Both the position numbers and the translations under genes were made by a program. This document shows, in pieces, positions 25,193 to 33,935 of a stretch of DNA of 64,000 bases; the stretch's first letter is position 1, and every line of letters begins with the position of its first letter. This stretch comes from Sporosarcina luteola (GTDB lineage Bacteria; Bacillota; Bacilli; Bacillales_A; Planococcaceae): positions 1 through 64,000 of the forward strand of contig NZ_BJYL01000020.1 in NCBI RefSeq assembly GCF_007991495.1. The letters run 5' to 3'. The notes beneath the pieces are model-generated. The model saw only the letters and a list, made by a program, of their open reading frames with translations, searched no databases and was not told the origin of the DNA.

Positions 25193-26075
25193 ATGCTATA
25201 TTGTGCGTGATTTATTACCTTCGTACATAGATCGTCTATGCAGTGAGGAAACATCAAGATATATCGAGCGGCACATAGATACTTGTGAACAATGTGCGGA
25301 GCATTTGCATCAAATGCGTGAAGAATTTGATGTTCATGAGGAGCCTGACATTCAAGCTAGGATTGAACAAAAAAAGCCATTTCAAAAGGTTGCACATTAT
25401 ATCGATGTACAAAAGAGTTTTATGACCTTTTTAAGAAGGTCATTATGGATTTCGATTATCGTGACGGTTGGTTTTCTTATTCACTCTTTAATTATGTTTA
25501 TTGATCTTAACGATGACCGACAAGAAGCACAAGCGATTGAAGAGCAAAAGGGGAGTATTCTGGAAGACACATTAGAGGTATTAGAGACACAAAAAGAACC
25601 GGATGAAGCAGCACTTCAATCCGTCTTCCAAAAATACAATGGAGAGCTACAGTATTTGGCTGTATTTTCTAATGACGATGTAGAAGACTTCTCGCTTTTA
25701 CGAGATGGAAAAACAGAGCCTTATCCGATTGAACTCCCACGTTTACAGAAAGGGCCGACAACTATTTATCCAATTAATTATGCACAGGCAGCGCTTGTAG
25801 TTGGTAAGAATGGGAAAATTACAGAGTCAATTATTCCGAATGACTATGATATAGGTACAATCGCAATGGCTAATGACCAATGGATTGTGCAATTTGAATA
25901 TCAGGATTCCTATCTTGAAACGATTGAAAAAGCCCATCAAACTAAGTATTATGGACCTTCAACCTGGACGGTCTTTCAGTTACCGTTAGTTCTGTTCATC
26001 GTTACTGCATTCATATTCGGAAATTGGCTAATCCAAAAACGAAATTCAAAACCTGTGGAAAATATATTAGACTAA
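25182..26075 (+). CDS. Zinc-finger anti-sigma factor, membrane-anchored
   Basis: A 297-residue partner of the preceding sigma factor. The N-terminal zf-HC2 domain has the motif CYIVRDLLPSYIDRLCSEET then HIDTCEQCAEH, with the HxxxCxxC zinc site. One helix at about 88-108 crosses the membrane, an extracytoplasmic region follows, and a second helix lies near the C-terminus (about 268-286). It should hold the sigma factor at the membrane until an envelope signal arrives. Confidence 0.88.
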   Translation: MKTECYIVRDLLPSYIDRLCSEETSRYIERHIDTCEQCAEHLHQMREEFDVHEEPDIQARIEQKKPFQKVAHYIDVQKSFMTFLRRSLWISIIVTVGFLIHSLIMFIDLNDDRQEAQAIEEQKGSILEDTLEVLETQKEPDEAALQSVFQKYNGELQYLAVFSNDDVEDFSLLRDGKTEPYPIELPRLQKGPTTIYPINYAQAALVVGKNGKITESIIPNDYDIGTIAMANDQWIVQFEYQDSYLETIEKAHQTKYYGPSTWTVFQLPLVLFIVTAFIFGNWLIQKRNSKPVENILD

Positions 26076-26087
26076 CGTTGGAAACTG

Positions 26088-26125
26088 AGTTAACTTCAAA
26101 ATGTATGGAGTTAACTTTGTTTTTT
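26088..26125 (+). terminator. Terminator of the sigma/anti-sigma operon
   Basis: AGTTAACT occurs at 26088-26095 and 26109-26116 and pairs with itself as an 8-bp stem; a run of T follows. Confidence 0.75.
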
Positions 26126-26169
26126 TATGCCTTGATAGAAGGCTAAAACCGTAATCATAAAACTACGGA

Positions 26170-26199
26170 TTGACAAAAAAATAGCGAGTTTTGTATGAT
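26170..26199 (+). promoter_or_regulatory. Promoter of glmS
   Basis: TTGACA (26170-26175) and TATGAT (26194-26199) with an 18-base spacer. The transcript would begin near 26206 and fold a small hairpin, CGGTT/AACCG, at once. Confidence 0.7.
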
Positions 26200-26205
26200 T
26201 AACGA

Positions 26206-26450
26206 ATCGGTTGTCAACCGACCCGTGTCAAGGAGGGGAATTATACGGAAAATCGGAAACCAATGAAAGCGCCAGTGCTGAGAAAATCGGACGCCCCACA
26301 TTCCCAGCAGACGAGGTGGAGGAGTATCGAAACATTCGGCGGATGCCTCCCGATCGAAATGCCCGATTGTAACTTTTGCCTACAAAACATGCGAGCAATC
26401 GGATGGACAACAAGGTAAAAAGGCTATTCTAACAAGTAAAAGGCAAACAC
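26206..26450 (+). ncRNA. glmS ribozyme/riboswitch
   Basis: The conserved catalytic core is present: AAAGCGCC with the cleavage site expected between 26268 and 26269, ACGAGGTGGAGG at 26311-26322, and CGGCGGATGCCTCCCG at 26337-26352, followed by the peripheral helices. Glucosamine-6-phosphate acts as cofactor for self-cleavage of the glmS mRNA, which is then degraded. It sits between the promoter and glmS, as in other Bacillales. Confidence 0.93.
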
Positions 26451-26474
26451 TTCGGGAATCCCGAGGTGGGTTTT
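26448..26474 (+). terminator. Hairpin between ribozyme and glmS
   Basis: CACTTCGGG (26448-26456) pairs with CCCGAGGTG (26460-26468), one G-U, followed by GGTTTTG. It resembles a weak intrinsic terminator in the leader, or it may be a structural helix at the ribozyme's 3' edge. Confidence 0.4.
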
Positions 26475-26502
26475 GTCATTTCTTCATGAGGAGGAAACTA
26501 GT

Positions 26503-28305
26503 ATGTGTGGAATTGTCGGTTATATTGGAGAGCAGGATACGAAAGAGATCCTACTGAAAGGGCTCGAAAAACTTGAATATCGAGGATACGATTCAGCGGG
26601 ACTTGGACTTCTGACAAAGAGCGGTGTGGAAGTCATTAAAGAAAAAGGACGAATCGCAGATTTACGAAATGCAGTTGATCCATCCATCGAGTCCAAAACA
26701 GGGATCGGCCATACGAGATGGGCGACACATGGGATTCCAGATCGGAAGAATTCCCATCCGCACCAAAGCGAATCCGGACGCTTTACGCTTGTGCATAACG
26801 GTGTCATTGAAAACTATGTACAATTGCAAAAGCAATACTTGCAAGGCGTGAACATGAATTCGGAAACCGATACTGAAGTAATTGTACAATTGCTTGAAGT
26901 GTTCGTAATAAATGGCATGACAACCGTAGAGGCTTTTCGTCATACGTTATCGTTATTGCACGGTTCTTACGCTATTGCCATGCTGGATACGGGGGATCAA
27001 GGAACAATCTATGTCGCTAAAAATCGCAGTCCGTTGCTCGTCGGCGTCGGAGAAGGCTTTAACGTCGTTGCGTCAGATGCGATGGCTATGCTGCAACTGA
27101 CAGACCAGTTCATCGAGCTCTATGATGAAGAAGTCGTCCTCGTCACAAAAGAAGCGATCCGCATCATGACGCTCGACGGAACGGAAATCAAGCGGGCGCC
27201 ATATACGGCGAAACTCGACATGAGCGATATTGAAAAAGGAACATACTCGCATTATATGCTCAAAGAAATCGATGAGCAGCCAGGCGCAATGCGCAAGATT
27301 TTAACGGCTTACACAAATGATCAAGAGGCACTTGCTATCGACGCAGCCATTATCCAAGCAATGAAAGATGCTGATCGACTTTATATCATTGCGGCTGGTA
27401 CAAGCTACCATGCTGGCTTGATCGGCAAGCAATACTTCGAAAAGCTCGCAGGCATCCCAGTGGAAGTGCATATTTCAAGCGAATTTGGCTACAACATGCC
27501 ATTGCTTTCGAGGAATCCGTTGTTTTTATTCATCACCCAATCAGGGGAAACAGCAGACAGCCGTCAAGTGCTCGTGAAAATCAAATCGCTCGGCTACCCG
27601 ACAATCACAATGACAAACGTTCCAGGCTCTACGTTGTCACGGGAAGCAGACCATACATTGCTTCTTCACGCAGGTCCAGAAATCGCAGTTGCATCGACGA
27701 AAGCGTACACCGCTCAGGTTGCCGTGCTCGCCATCACTGCGTACGTTGTCGCAATACAATTGAACAAGGAAGTTGATTTTGATTTGAGACAGGAACTCTC
27801 CATCGTCGCCAACGCCATCCAAACCCTTATCGACTCGAAGGATGAGATGGAACAGATTGCGAAGGAGTACCTTGAAACAACACGCAACGCCTTTTTCCTA
27901 GGCCGGAACTTAGATTTCTACGTCAGCCTGGAAGGTGCACTCAAACTAAAAGAAATCTCATACATCCAGGCAGAAGGCTTTGCCGGCGGAGAACTGAAGC
28001 ATGGAACAATCGCTCTTATTGAAGAAGGCACGCCAGTTTTCGCCATAGCGACTCAAAAGTCCGTCAGCCTCAATATCCGAGGCAATGTCAAAGAGGTTGT
28101 CGCTCGTGGCGCGCATCCATGCATTATTTCCATGGAAGGTACCGAAGAAGAAGGCGACCGTTTTGTCTTGCCGCCTGTCCATGAGTTACTGACACCAATC
28201 GTTTCAGTTGTTCCGCTACAGCTAATTGCGTATTATGCATCGCTTCATCGTGGATGCGACGTAGATAAGCCTCGGAATTTGGCGAAGAGCGTTACGGTGG
28301 AGTGA
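26503..28305 (+). CDS. glmS: Glutamine-fructose-6-phosphate aminotransferase (isomerizing)
   Basis: A 600-residue GlmS making glucosamine-6-phosphate from fructose-6-phosphate and glutamine, the first step to UDP-GlcNAc for wall and polysaccharide. After Met removal Cys1 (CGIVGYIG) is the glutaminase nucleophile; [17 protein letters not shown] and HNGVIENY belong to the class II glutaminase domain (1-220). Two SIS isomerase domains follow, with [18 protein letters not shown] and the C-terminal [16 protein letters not shown] 26503 follows GAGGAGG. Its product feeds the exopolysaccharide locus as well as peptidoglycan. Confidence 0.97.
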   Translation: MCGIVGYIGEQDTKEILLKGLEKLEYRGYDSAGLGLLTKSGVEVIKEKGRIADLRNAVDPSIESKTGIGHTRWATHGIPDRKNSHPHQSESGRFTLVHNGVIENYVQLQKQYLQGVNMNSETDTEVIVQLLEVFVINGMTTVEAFRHTLSLLHGSYAIAMLDTGDQGTIYVAKNRSPLLVGVGEGFNVVASDAMAMLQLTDQFIELYDEEVVLVTKEAIRIMTLDGTEIKRAPYTAKLDMSDIEKGTYSHYMLKEIDEQPGAMRKILTAYTNDQEALAIDAAIIQAMKDADRLYIIAAGTSYHAGLIGKQYFEKLAGIPVEVHISSEFGYNMPLLSRNPLFLFITQSGETADSRQVLVKIKSLGYPTITMTNVPGSTLSREADHTLLLHAGPEIAVASTKAYTAQVAVLAITAYVVAIQLNKEVDFDLRQELSIVANAIQTLIDSKDEMEQIAKEYLETTRNAFFLGRNLDFYVSLEGALKLKEISYIQAEGFAGGELKHGTIALIEEGTPVFAIATQKSVSLNIRGNVKEVVARGAHPCIISMEGTEEEGDRFVLPPVHELLTPIVSVVPLQLIAYYASLHRGCDVDKPRNLAKSVTVE

Positions 28306-28352
28306 GACTGGGTTTTAGTTGATCAGATTTGAAATAAAGTTATAGCGTTTTA

Positions 28353-28387
28353 CCCCTTTTAGATATGCTGATCTAAAGGGGTTTTTT
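28353..28387 (+). terminator. Terminator of glmS
   Basis: CCCCTTTTAGAT pairs with ATCTAAAGGGG (one bulge), followed by six T. Confidence 0.88.
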
Positions 28388-28402
28388 GGGGGAAATTCAA
28401 CC

Positions 28403-28573
28403 GGGCCTTTCCTTAGTACATTACAGGAAACTTGGGGAAGGATTTATTCTGAATGGTTTCCATCTTCGAATTAAGTAGCAGAAGGACCCGAAATCTTGTC
28501 GATTAAATCTCAAGATCTAACTTCACCTTCTGTGACAAGTGAAATTTGGTTTCCGGTTTTGAAAAGAGAATAA
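28403..28573 (+). pseudogene. Remnant of a GyrI-like small-molecule-binding domain
   Basis: One plus-strand frame reads [17 protein letters not shown], a TAA stop at 28472-28474, and then VAEGPEILSIKSQDLTSPS, VTSEIWFPVLKRE and a final stop. This is the typical C-terminus of GyrI-like/AraC effector-binding domains (EWFPSS...EGPE...EIWFPV). The 5' half is missing, no start or ribosome site exists, and the internal stop interrupts a conserved stretch. It stands just behind the glmS terminator. Confidence 0.75.
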
Positions 28574-28625
28574 AAGTTTAAAAGAGCTTCTTGAGCTATA
28601 TCGAACAATCAAATAACGTATAATG

Positions 28626-28660
28626 AAAAGGCTGTCCAGAATCGGTCTGGACAGCCTTTT
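28626..28660. terminator. Strong bidirectional terminator
   Basis: AAAAGGCTGTCCAGA (28626-28640) pairs perfectly with TCTGGACAGCCTTTT (28646-28660). It ends the isochorismatase gene on the minus strand. Confidence 0.92.
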
Positions 28661-28681
28661 AAAATTCTTGGGTTGAGCTTC

Positions 28682-29227
28682 TTATTTAAGGAAGTTTTCA
28701 GTCGAAGTGACTTCACAGTACATACTACCAAGTGCGCTAACAAATGCAGTATGAACTTGTTCAGCTGGAACTGTTTTTCCATCATAAGACATATCGCGTG
28801 TGGCACAAGCGTCTTCAATAAGTACCGTTTCAAAGCCAAGGTCTACAGAAGCTCTGACTGTCGCATCGATACACATATGAGTCATCATGCCGATAACAAC
28901 AACTTTCGTTACACCGTTTTCTCTTAATTTGCTTTCCAAATCAGTCTTTAGGTAGCTATTCGGGAAGTTTTTCACGACGATGGTTTCGTCTTCCATAGGT
29001 TGAACCGTTTTATGGATTTCAGCACCTTCTGTATCCGGTAGGAAAAATCCTAGTGACGGATCAGCTGCGATATGCTGAACGTGAAAAATGTTTTCTTTGT
29101 TATTCTTTCTAAAATACTCAAGCACTTTAGCAGCATTAGCAGCCGCTTTATCTGGGTTAACCAATTCCATTCTTCCGTGTTGGAAATAGTCATTTTGAAT
29201 ATCAACAATAATTAGAGCTGTGCTCAT
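28682..29227 (-). CDS. Isochorismatase-family cysteine hydrolase
   Basis: A 181-residue hydrolase of the nicotinamidase/isochorismatase superfamily. The triad is visible as Asp9 (IIVDIQNDYF), Lys86 (VVKNFPNSY) and Cys119 (MMTHMCIDATVRAS). Members hydrolyse amides such as ureidoacrylate or nicotinamide, or isochorismate; the substrate cannot be named here. The gene is divergent from an Lrp-family regulator, which probably controls it through the palindrome at 29269-29288. Confidence 0.92.
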   Translation of the reverse strand: MSTALIIVDIQNDYFQHGRMELVNPDKAAANAAKVLEYFRKNNKENIFHVQHIAADPSLGFFLPDTEGAEIHKTVQPMEDETIVVKNFPNSYLKTDLESKLRENGVTKVVVIGMMTHMCIDATVRASVDLGFETVLIEDACATRDMSYDGKTVPAEQVHTAFVSALGSMYCEVTSTENFLK

Positions 29228-29268
29228 AATTCTCCACCTCGTTTAACGTATTTTTGCTACAATCCAAT

Positions 29269-29288
29269 CATATACCGCATATGGTATG
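29269..29288. promoter_or_regulatory. Palindrome in the isochorismatase/Lrp divergent region
   Basis: ATACC (29272-29276) and GGTAT (29283-29287) flank GCATAT, within a CATATACCGCATATGGTATG context. A possible Lrp-type operator. Confidence 0.45.
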
Positions 29289-29349
29289 TTATCGATAACT
29301 TGACGAAACGCTTTTAGCCAAAACAATTTCACGGTGAAAGGAGTTACTT

Positions 29350-29790
29350 ATGGAACTTGATACTATTGATTTTCAAATACTCCGGTTGTTGTCCGAAAAC
29401 TCACGTATACAATGGAAAGACTTAGGCGAACAAATTCATATGACAGGCCAGGCGGTAGGGAATCGCATAAAAAAACTTGAGGACAGCGGGATCATTAAAG
29501 CCTATTCCCTACTCGTTGATGAAACAAAATTAGGCATTCCTTATACAGCTTTTATCATCATTTATATGAAAACAACAAACCACGAATCATTTAAACAATT
29601 AATGAATGCTCGCAAAGAGGTAATAGAAGTCCATCGAGTATCGGGGGAAGGTTGTTATCATTTGAAAATAAAAGTGGAATCGCAAGAACAATTGAATCTG
29701 TTTCTGGACGAAATTCTTGAGTATGGGAACTATACTGTGCATTTATCGATACAGAAGATTAAACAAGAAAATCCATTAACGGCTAAATAA
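29350..29790 (+). CDS. Lrp/AsnC family transcriptional regulator
   Basis: A 146-residue regulator. The N-terminal helix-turn-helix is LDTIDFQILRLLSENSRIQWKDLGEQIHMTGQAVGNRIKKLEDSGII; the C-terminal RAM domain follows (VHRVSGEGCYHLKIKVES). Such proteins act as dimers or octamers and respond to amino acids. ATG 29350 is preceded by GTGAAAGGAGTTACTT. It is divergent from the isochorismatase gene and ends at an inverted repeat, so it is most likely a local regulator. Confidence 0.92.
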   Translation: MELDTIDFQILRLLSENSRIQWKDLGEQIHMTGQAVGNRIKKLEDSGIIKAYSLLVDETKLGIPYTAFIIIYMKTTNHESFKQLMNARKEVIEVHRVSGEGCYHLKIKVESQEQLNLFLDEILEYGNYTVHLSIQKIKQENPLTAK

Positions 29791-29802
29791 TAAGATGTGA
29801 AA

Positions 29803-29833
29803 AACAGACAGAAATGGAATTTTTCTGTCTGTT
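29803..29833 (+). terminator. Terminator of the Lrp-type gene
   Basis: AACAGACAGAAA (29803-29814) pairs with TTTCTGTCTGTT (29822-29833). Confidence 0.8.
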
Positions 29834-29906
29834 ATTGCTGTTAAAGTGAGTATGTTTCACCGTGATCTGACAAACACTTTGAATTGGCTCCGCTTAAATC
29901 ATTGGC

Positions 29907-29938
29907 TTGACATAGTACCTACGGGGGTATAATATAAT
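29907..29938 (+). promoter_or_regulatory. Promoter with CsoR/CstR-like operator
   Basis: TTGACA (29907-29912) with TAATAT at 29930-29935 (17-base spacer). Between them TACCTACGGGGGTA (29916-29929) has the G-tract pseudo-palindrome typical of CsoR/CstR-family repressors. The transcript would first read a 16-codon phrase and an ACAACGAC hairpin before tusA, perhaps the scar of a lost gene. A second G/C-tract element, TATACCCGCACCCGTATA, lies at 30030-30047. Confidence 0.65.
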
Positions 29939-30082
29939 TTGTGAGATATGAAAGTAGTTGATGAAAATCCAATAGATCATCAAGTGAACGGTCGTTAGTA
30001 AAACAACGACTATTTTATTTGCATCTTATTATACCCGCACCCGTATATATAGTGACGATATGGCTATAAAGGGGGTAATCAA

Positions 30083-30276
30083 ATGACTGAAACAAATAAG
30101 CAGTTAGTTGCAAAATGCTTAGCATATCCGATGCAATTATCAATCTTGAAGATGGCCAATTATTGGAAGTTCAAGCGGCCGATAAAGGCTCAATGGCTGA
30201 TTTAGCGGCATGGGGAAGCAGAGTAGGGCATCAGTATTTAGGTACGACGGAAGGAAGTGGTGATCCATGGATATAA
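30083..30276 (+). pseudogene. TusA-like sulfurtransferase, decayed
   Basis: ATG 30083 opens MTETNKQLVAKCLAYPMQL, corresponding to the TusA motif KGLACPMP but with the catalytic Cys changed to Tyr. About eight to ten residues are then missing and the frame shifts; the next frame gives EDGQLLEVQAADKGSMADL and AAWGSRVGHQYLGTTE, the normal rest of TusA, ending early at 30276. The active cysteine, the central helix and the C-terminus are all lost, so the protein cannot work. The gene overlaps the start of the TauE exporter gene. Confidence 0.8.
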
Positions 30277-31046
30277 CATTTATCGTTGTCGTATTTGCGA
30301 TTGGATTTATCGGTTCATTTTTATCAGGGATGCTAGGTGTCGGCGGTTCAATTATTAAATATCCAATGCTGTTATATATTCCTCCTTTATTTGGTCTTGT
30401 AACCTTTACAGCCCATGAGGTTTCAGGTATAAGCGCGGTACAAGTGCTGTTTGCTTCAGTTGCCGGAGTATGGGCATACCGAAAAGGTGGATATCTAAAC
30501 AAACAACTCATCGTTTATATGGGTGGAGCGATCTTAATTGGTAGCTTAATAGGTAGTTTTGGGTCCAGCTACTTATCAGAACAAACGGTAAACGTCGTGT
30601 ATGGCATTCTTGCCGTCATTGCAGCTGTGATGATGTTTATACCTAAAAAGCCAGTAGACGATATGCCGCTGAATGAAGTGACATTTAATAAGCCACTGGC
30701 AGCAATCTTAGCTTTAATTGTAGGAATGGCATCTGGTATCGTCGGTGCCGCAGGGGGATTTCTACTCGTACCGATAATGTTAACCGTCCTGCACATACCA
30801 ACACGAATGACGATTGCAACAAGTCTAGCCGTTACGTTTATTTCTTCCATCGGGGGGAGTGTAGGTAAACTCGTTACCGGTCAAGTGGATTATTGGCCAG
30901 CGCTTATTATGATTGTGGCAAGCCTGCTAGCAGCGCCGCTTGGAGCCAAAGCTAGTAAGAATATGAATATAAGAGTTTTACAAATAATTTTAGCACTTCT
31001 GATTGCAGGCACTGCAGTGAAAATTTGGTTCGATATTTTACTGTAG
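30267..31046 (+). CDS. tauE: TauE/SafE family sulfite/organosulfonate exporter
   Basis: A 259-residue membrane protein with about eight hydrophobic segments in two related halves: GFIGSFLSGMLGVGGSIIKYPMLL and, in the second half, GMASGIVGAAGGFLLVPIMLTVL. TauE/SafE proteins export sulfite, thiosulfate-type or sulfonate anions. The upstream CsoR/CstR-like operator and the broken tusA place it in a sulfide/persulfide response like the staphylococcal cst operon, here reduced to the exporter. ATG 30267 lies inside the tusA remnant behind GGAAGTGG. Confidence 0.92.
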   Translation: MDITFIVVVFAIGFIGSFLSGMLGVGGSIIKYPMLLYIPPLFGLVTFTAHEVSGISAVQVLFASVAGVWAYRKGGYLNKQLIVYMGGAILIGSLIGSFGSSYLSEQTVNVVYGILAVIAAVMMFIPKKPVDDMPLNEVTFNKPLAAILALIVGMASGIVGAAGGFLLVPIMLTVLHIPTRMTIATSLAVTFISSIGGSVGKLVTGQVDYWPALIMIVASLLAAPLGAKASKNMNIRVLQIILALLIAGTAVKIWFDILL

Positions 31047-31090
31047 TTGAAAACAAAAAGTCATTGAAAATTAATACAGCGAATTAAAAA

Positions 31091-31123
31091 ACGACTCCAA
31101 ATCCTAATTTGGGTCGTCTTTTT
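31091..31123 (+). terminator. Terminator of tauE
   Basis: CCAAAT (31097-31102) pairs with ATTTGG (31107-31112), extended by ACGA/TCGT with one bulge, then six T. Confidence 0.8.
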
Positions 31124-31215
31124 TGATGCAACTATGTAGATTAGCCATTTTCATCAAATTTTCATAAACCTTGATTACTATGAACATTGAGCGGTTTTTT
31201 GGATAGGAGGTAACA

Positions 31216-31863
31216 TTGGCAATGTCTACTGCACAAGTGTCCGTTGGTATTATCATTTTAAGCTTGAGTATGGGATTTCTTTTTTACTACTTCCTAAATG
31301 ATTTAACTAGGGAAAAAAAGAAGGGCAGTATGGAAGAGGTTTTAGGGCAACTGATGAATTTTGTTATTTATATGTGGATTGGAAAAATCATTTTAAACCT
31401 TTCAGTTTTTTTAAAAGACCCGCTGTCGATAGTAGCCTACCCAAGTAATTCATCTGCATTTTACGTAGCTGTTTTAGCGAGTGGGATAACCATTTCGTTG
31501 AAGTTCAAACGACAAAAAATTGATAGCACACCATTTTTTCAAGCTTTGCTCTCTATCCTTTTAATGGCGTCGTTTGTTTATGAATTTATTCAAATAGTAT
31601 GGAACAACAATACATATTCGATAAGATATATGGGTTTACTTGCTTTGCTTATTATCATGATCGTCGTCTTGCGTGACCGTATAGCAACCGACAGATTAAA
31701 TGTAATCATGATAGTTGGCTGGATGTTAGGGACATTGGGATTGGCTTTCAGTATGCCGTTTACGATGGTGTTCGGATATACAATCTCTCCGTGGTTTTTA
31801 AGCCTTATGTTCATCACTTCTTTAACAATGTTAATGATAAAAAAATGGAGGACGGTGTTGTAA
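31216..31863 (+). CDS. Hypothetical membrane protein heading the ccdA operon
   Basis: A 215-residue protein with about six to seven hydrophobic segments and no recognised domain. TTG 31216 is five bases after AGGAGG; ATG 31222, two codons on, is also possible. The stop codon directly abuts the ccdA start, so it belongs to the operon of ccdA, a TlpA-like thioredoxin and a two-component system. A role in membrane electron or thiol transfer is only suggested by this position. Confidence 0.8.
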   Translation: MAMSTAQVSVGIIILSLSMGFLFYYFLNDLTREKKKGSMEEVLGQLMNFVIYMWIGKIILNLSVFLKDPLSIVAYPSNSSAFYVAVLASGITISLKFKRQKIDSTPFFQALLSILLMASFVYEFIQIVWNNNTYSIRYMGLLALLIIMIVVLRDRIATDRLNVIMIVGWMLGTLGLAFSMPFTMVFGYTISPWFLSLMFITSLTMLMIKKWRTVL

Positions 31864-32622
31864 ATGGGAGGAATTGAGACAGATACGATGTTAGTCGTGG
31901 GAATGTTTTTAGCGGCAGGAGCAGGAGCTCTATCTTTTTTATCGCCTTGTGTATTGCCTATTTTCCCGGCCTATTTATCGTACATCACGGGCATCAGTGT
32001 GAAAGAACTGCAGGGAAATCATAATGGTAAAATACGTAGTAAATTATTAAGCCATTCTGTGTTTTTTTTGTTGGGAATTTCACTAGTCTTTATTGGGTTG
32101 GGAATCGGTGCTTCATTTTTAGGTCAATGGATTCAAAGCTTATTAATAGGAAATTCAGGATTACTGATTCAGCGTTTAGCCGGAATATTTATCATCTTCA
32201 TGGGGCTTTTTGTTGGGGGGTGGATCAATATCACATTGTTAATGAAAGAAAAGCGTTTCCAATCCACTAAAAGACCTGTTGGCTATTTAGGTACTTTTTT
32301 TGTAGGTATGGGATTTGCCGCTGGATGGACACCTTGCATTGGGCCGATCTTCGGTTCCATATTATTTTTGGCAGCAAGTAATCCGGGGCAAGGAATCTTG
32401 TATACGGTAATGTATGTTATTGGTTTTTCCTTGCCGTTTCTTATCCTGACATTTTTCCTCGGTTCGACCAAATGGATTGTACGTCATAGTCAAGTAATCA
32501 TGAAAACGGGTGCCGTTATTATGATCCTTATGGGCTTAATCTTGTTTACGGGTCAAATGCCACGTATCACCGAGTTTCTACTTAAATTAGTGCAGGATAC
32601 ATGGTTCGAAAAATTGGGATGA
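31864..32622 (+). CDS. ccdA: CcdA-type thiol-disulfide electron carrier
   Basis: A 252-residue six-helix protein of the CcdA/DsbD transmembrane family, carrying electrons from cytoplasmic thioredoxin across the membrane. Both reactive cysteine motifs are present: LSFLSPCVLPIFPAYLSYITG near the N-terminus and GWTPCIGPIFGSILF in the middle. The partner is probably the membrane-tethered thioredoxin encoded next. ATG 31864 follows the upstream stop without a gap, with GGAGG twelve bases away. Confidence 0.92.
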   Translation: MGGIETDTMLVVGMFLAAGAGALSFLSPCVLPIFPAYLSYITGISVKELQGNHNGKIRSKLLSHSVFFLLGISLVFIGLGIGASFLGQWIQSLLIGNSGLLIQRLAGIFIIFMGLFVGGWINITLLMKEKRFQSTKRPVGYLGTFFVGMGFAAGWTPCIGPIFGSILFLAASNPGQGILYTVMYVIGFSLPFLILTFFLGSTKWIVRHSQVIMKTGAVIMILMGLILFTGQMPRITEFLLKLVQDTWFEKLG

Positions 32623-32640
32623 AAAATGGGGGGGAGTTAA

Positions 32641-33210
32641 TTGAAAAAGACGATATTTATTTTGATTGTCGTAGGGATGCTGGGTTGGACAGTGTATGAG
32701 TTTGTCCTTTCATCTGATAAGGGTAATACAAAATTCTCGGAATATGAAGATGGTAATATCGGAGAAAAAGTGGTTGAATCAAATGAAATAGGGATTCGTA
32801 AAGGACAAGTAGCCCCAGATTTTGAACTCAAGACTTTGGATGGTGAAACAATCAAGTTGTCAGATTACAGAGGACAACGAGTCATGCTGAACTTCTGGGC
32901 AACTTGGTGTCCGCCATGCCGCGCTGAAATGCCTGATATGCAAAAGTTTCAGGAAAAGAAGGATGTGCAAATATTGGCTGTCAATTTATCTGAAACAGAA
33001 TCAGATCCGAAAAATGTTCAGCGGTTCGTTGACGACTTGGAGTTGACATTGACAATCCCTCTGGATGAGGAATCTGCTGTTTCAGAGGAATATCAAGTTA
33101 TGGCATATCCCACTACGTATATGATTGACTCGAACGGGCGCATTCAATTCGTCATGTTGGGTGCGATGAATTATGATTTTATGGTGCAGCAGTTTGAAAT
33201 GATGGAGTAG
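32641..33210 (+). CDS. Membrane-anchored TlpA/ResA-like thioredoxin
   Basis: A 189-residue protein with an N-terminal signal anchor (residues 4-22) and an extracytoplasmic thioredoxin-like domain. The start of the fold is GQVAPDFELKTLDGE, and the redox motif is WATWCPPC with Cys90 and Cys93; AYPTTYMID gives the cis-proline. It should be reduced by the neighbouring CcdA and reduce disulfides outside the membrane, as ResA does in cytochrome c maturation. TTG 32641 follows a GGGGGGAG site. Confidence 0.92.
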   Translation: MKKTIFILIVVGMLGWTVYEFVLSSDKGNTKFSEYEDGNIGEKVVESNEIGIRKGQVAPDFELKTLDGETIKLSDYRGQRVMLNFWATWCPPCRAEMPDMQKFQEKKDVQILAVNLSETESDPKNVQRFVDDLELTLTIPLDEESAVSEEYQVMAYPTTYMIDSNGRIQFVMLGAMNYDFMVQQFEMME

Positions 33211-33248
33211 GTTTACGGCCGTGGAAACGAAGAATTGAGGTGATCTAG

Positions 33249-33935
33249 ATGAAAAAAACGATAATGGTTGTTGAAGATGATCAAATGATTCGTAATCTTA
33301 TCCTTATTTATTTAAAGAAAAATGGATATGACGCTGTGGAAGCAAGTGATGGAGAAGAAGCAAAATCGGTTTTCTTAGAACGTCGACCTTGTCTAATCCT
33401 ATTGGACCTCATGCTTCCAAAGGTCAGCGGTGAAGAGTTTTACACGTGGATTCGTGAGCAAAAGCATAATGAGGTTTCGGTCATTATGCTGTCAGCGAAA
33501 GTGCGAATTGAAGATCGGATTTCTGGGTTGAATCTAGGTGCGGACGCTTATATGACAAAGCCTTTTGACCCGAATGAACTTATCGCACAAGTCGAAGCTG
33601 TCCTTAGACGTACTGGACAATTTTGTCAAAGAATTGTTCATGATGGGTTATGTATCATGCCGAGAAAAAGAGAAGTTTTACTTAATGGTGAAGATATCAT
33701 GCTTACAAAGTATGAGTTTAATCTATTACATTACTTCATGCAGAATCCCAATATTGTACTATCACGTGAACAGCTTATTAGAAAAATTCATCCCAATATG
33801 GAGAGCAGTGTGTTGGATCGTACGATCGATGCACATATAAAAAAACTTCGTGAGAAAATTGAGGAGCATCCGTCAAAACCAATTCGCGTTCAAACGGTCA
33901 GGGGAATGGGGTATAAGTTCGTTGCGAATCCTTAA
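33249..33935 (+). CDS. OmpR/PhoB-family response regulator
   Basis: A 228-residue regulator: receiver domain with Asp10, Asp11 and phospho-acceptor Asp53 (LILLDLMLP), the Lys of MTKPFD, then a winged helix (VLLNGEDIMLTKYEFNLLHYF ... VQTVRGMGYKF). The gene follows the thioredoxin gene by 38 bases and overlaps the kinase gene, so sensor, regulator and redox proteins form one operon. It probably controls that operon. Confidence 0.95.
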   Translation: MKKTIMVVEDDQMIRNLILIYLKKNGYDAVEASDGEEAKSVFLERRPCLILLDLMLPKVSGEEFYTWIREQKHNEVSVIMLSAKVRIEDRISGLNLGADAYMTKPFDPNELIAQVEAVLRRTGQFCQRIVHDGLCIMPRKREVLLNGEDIMLTKYEFNLLHYFMQNPNIVLSREQLIRKIHPNMESSVLDRTIDAHIKKLREKIEEHPSKPIRVQTVRGMGYKFVANP

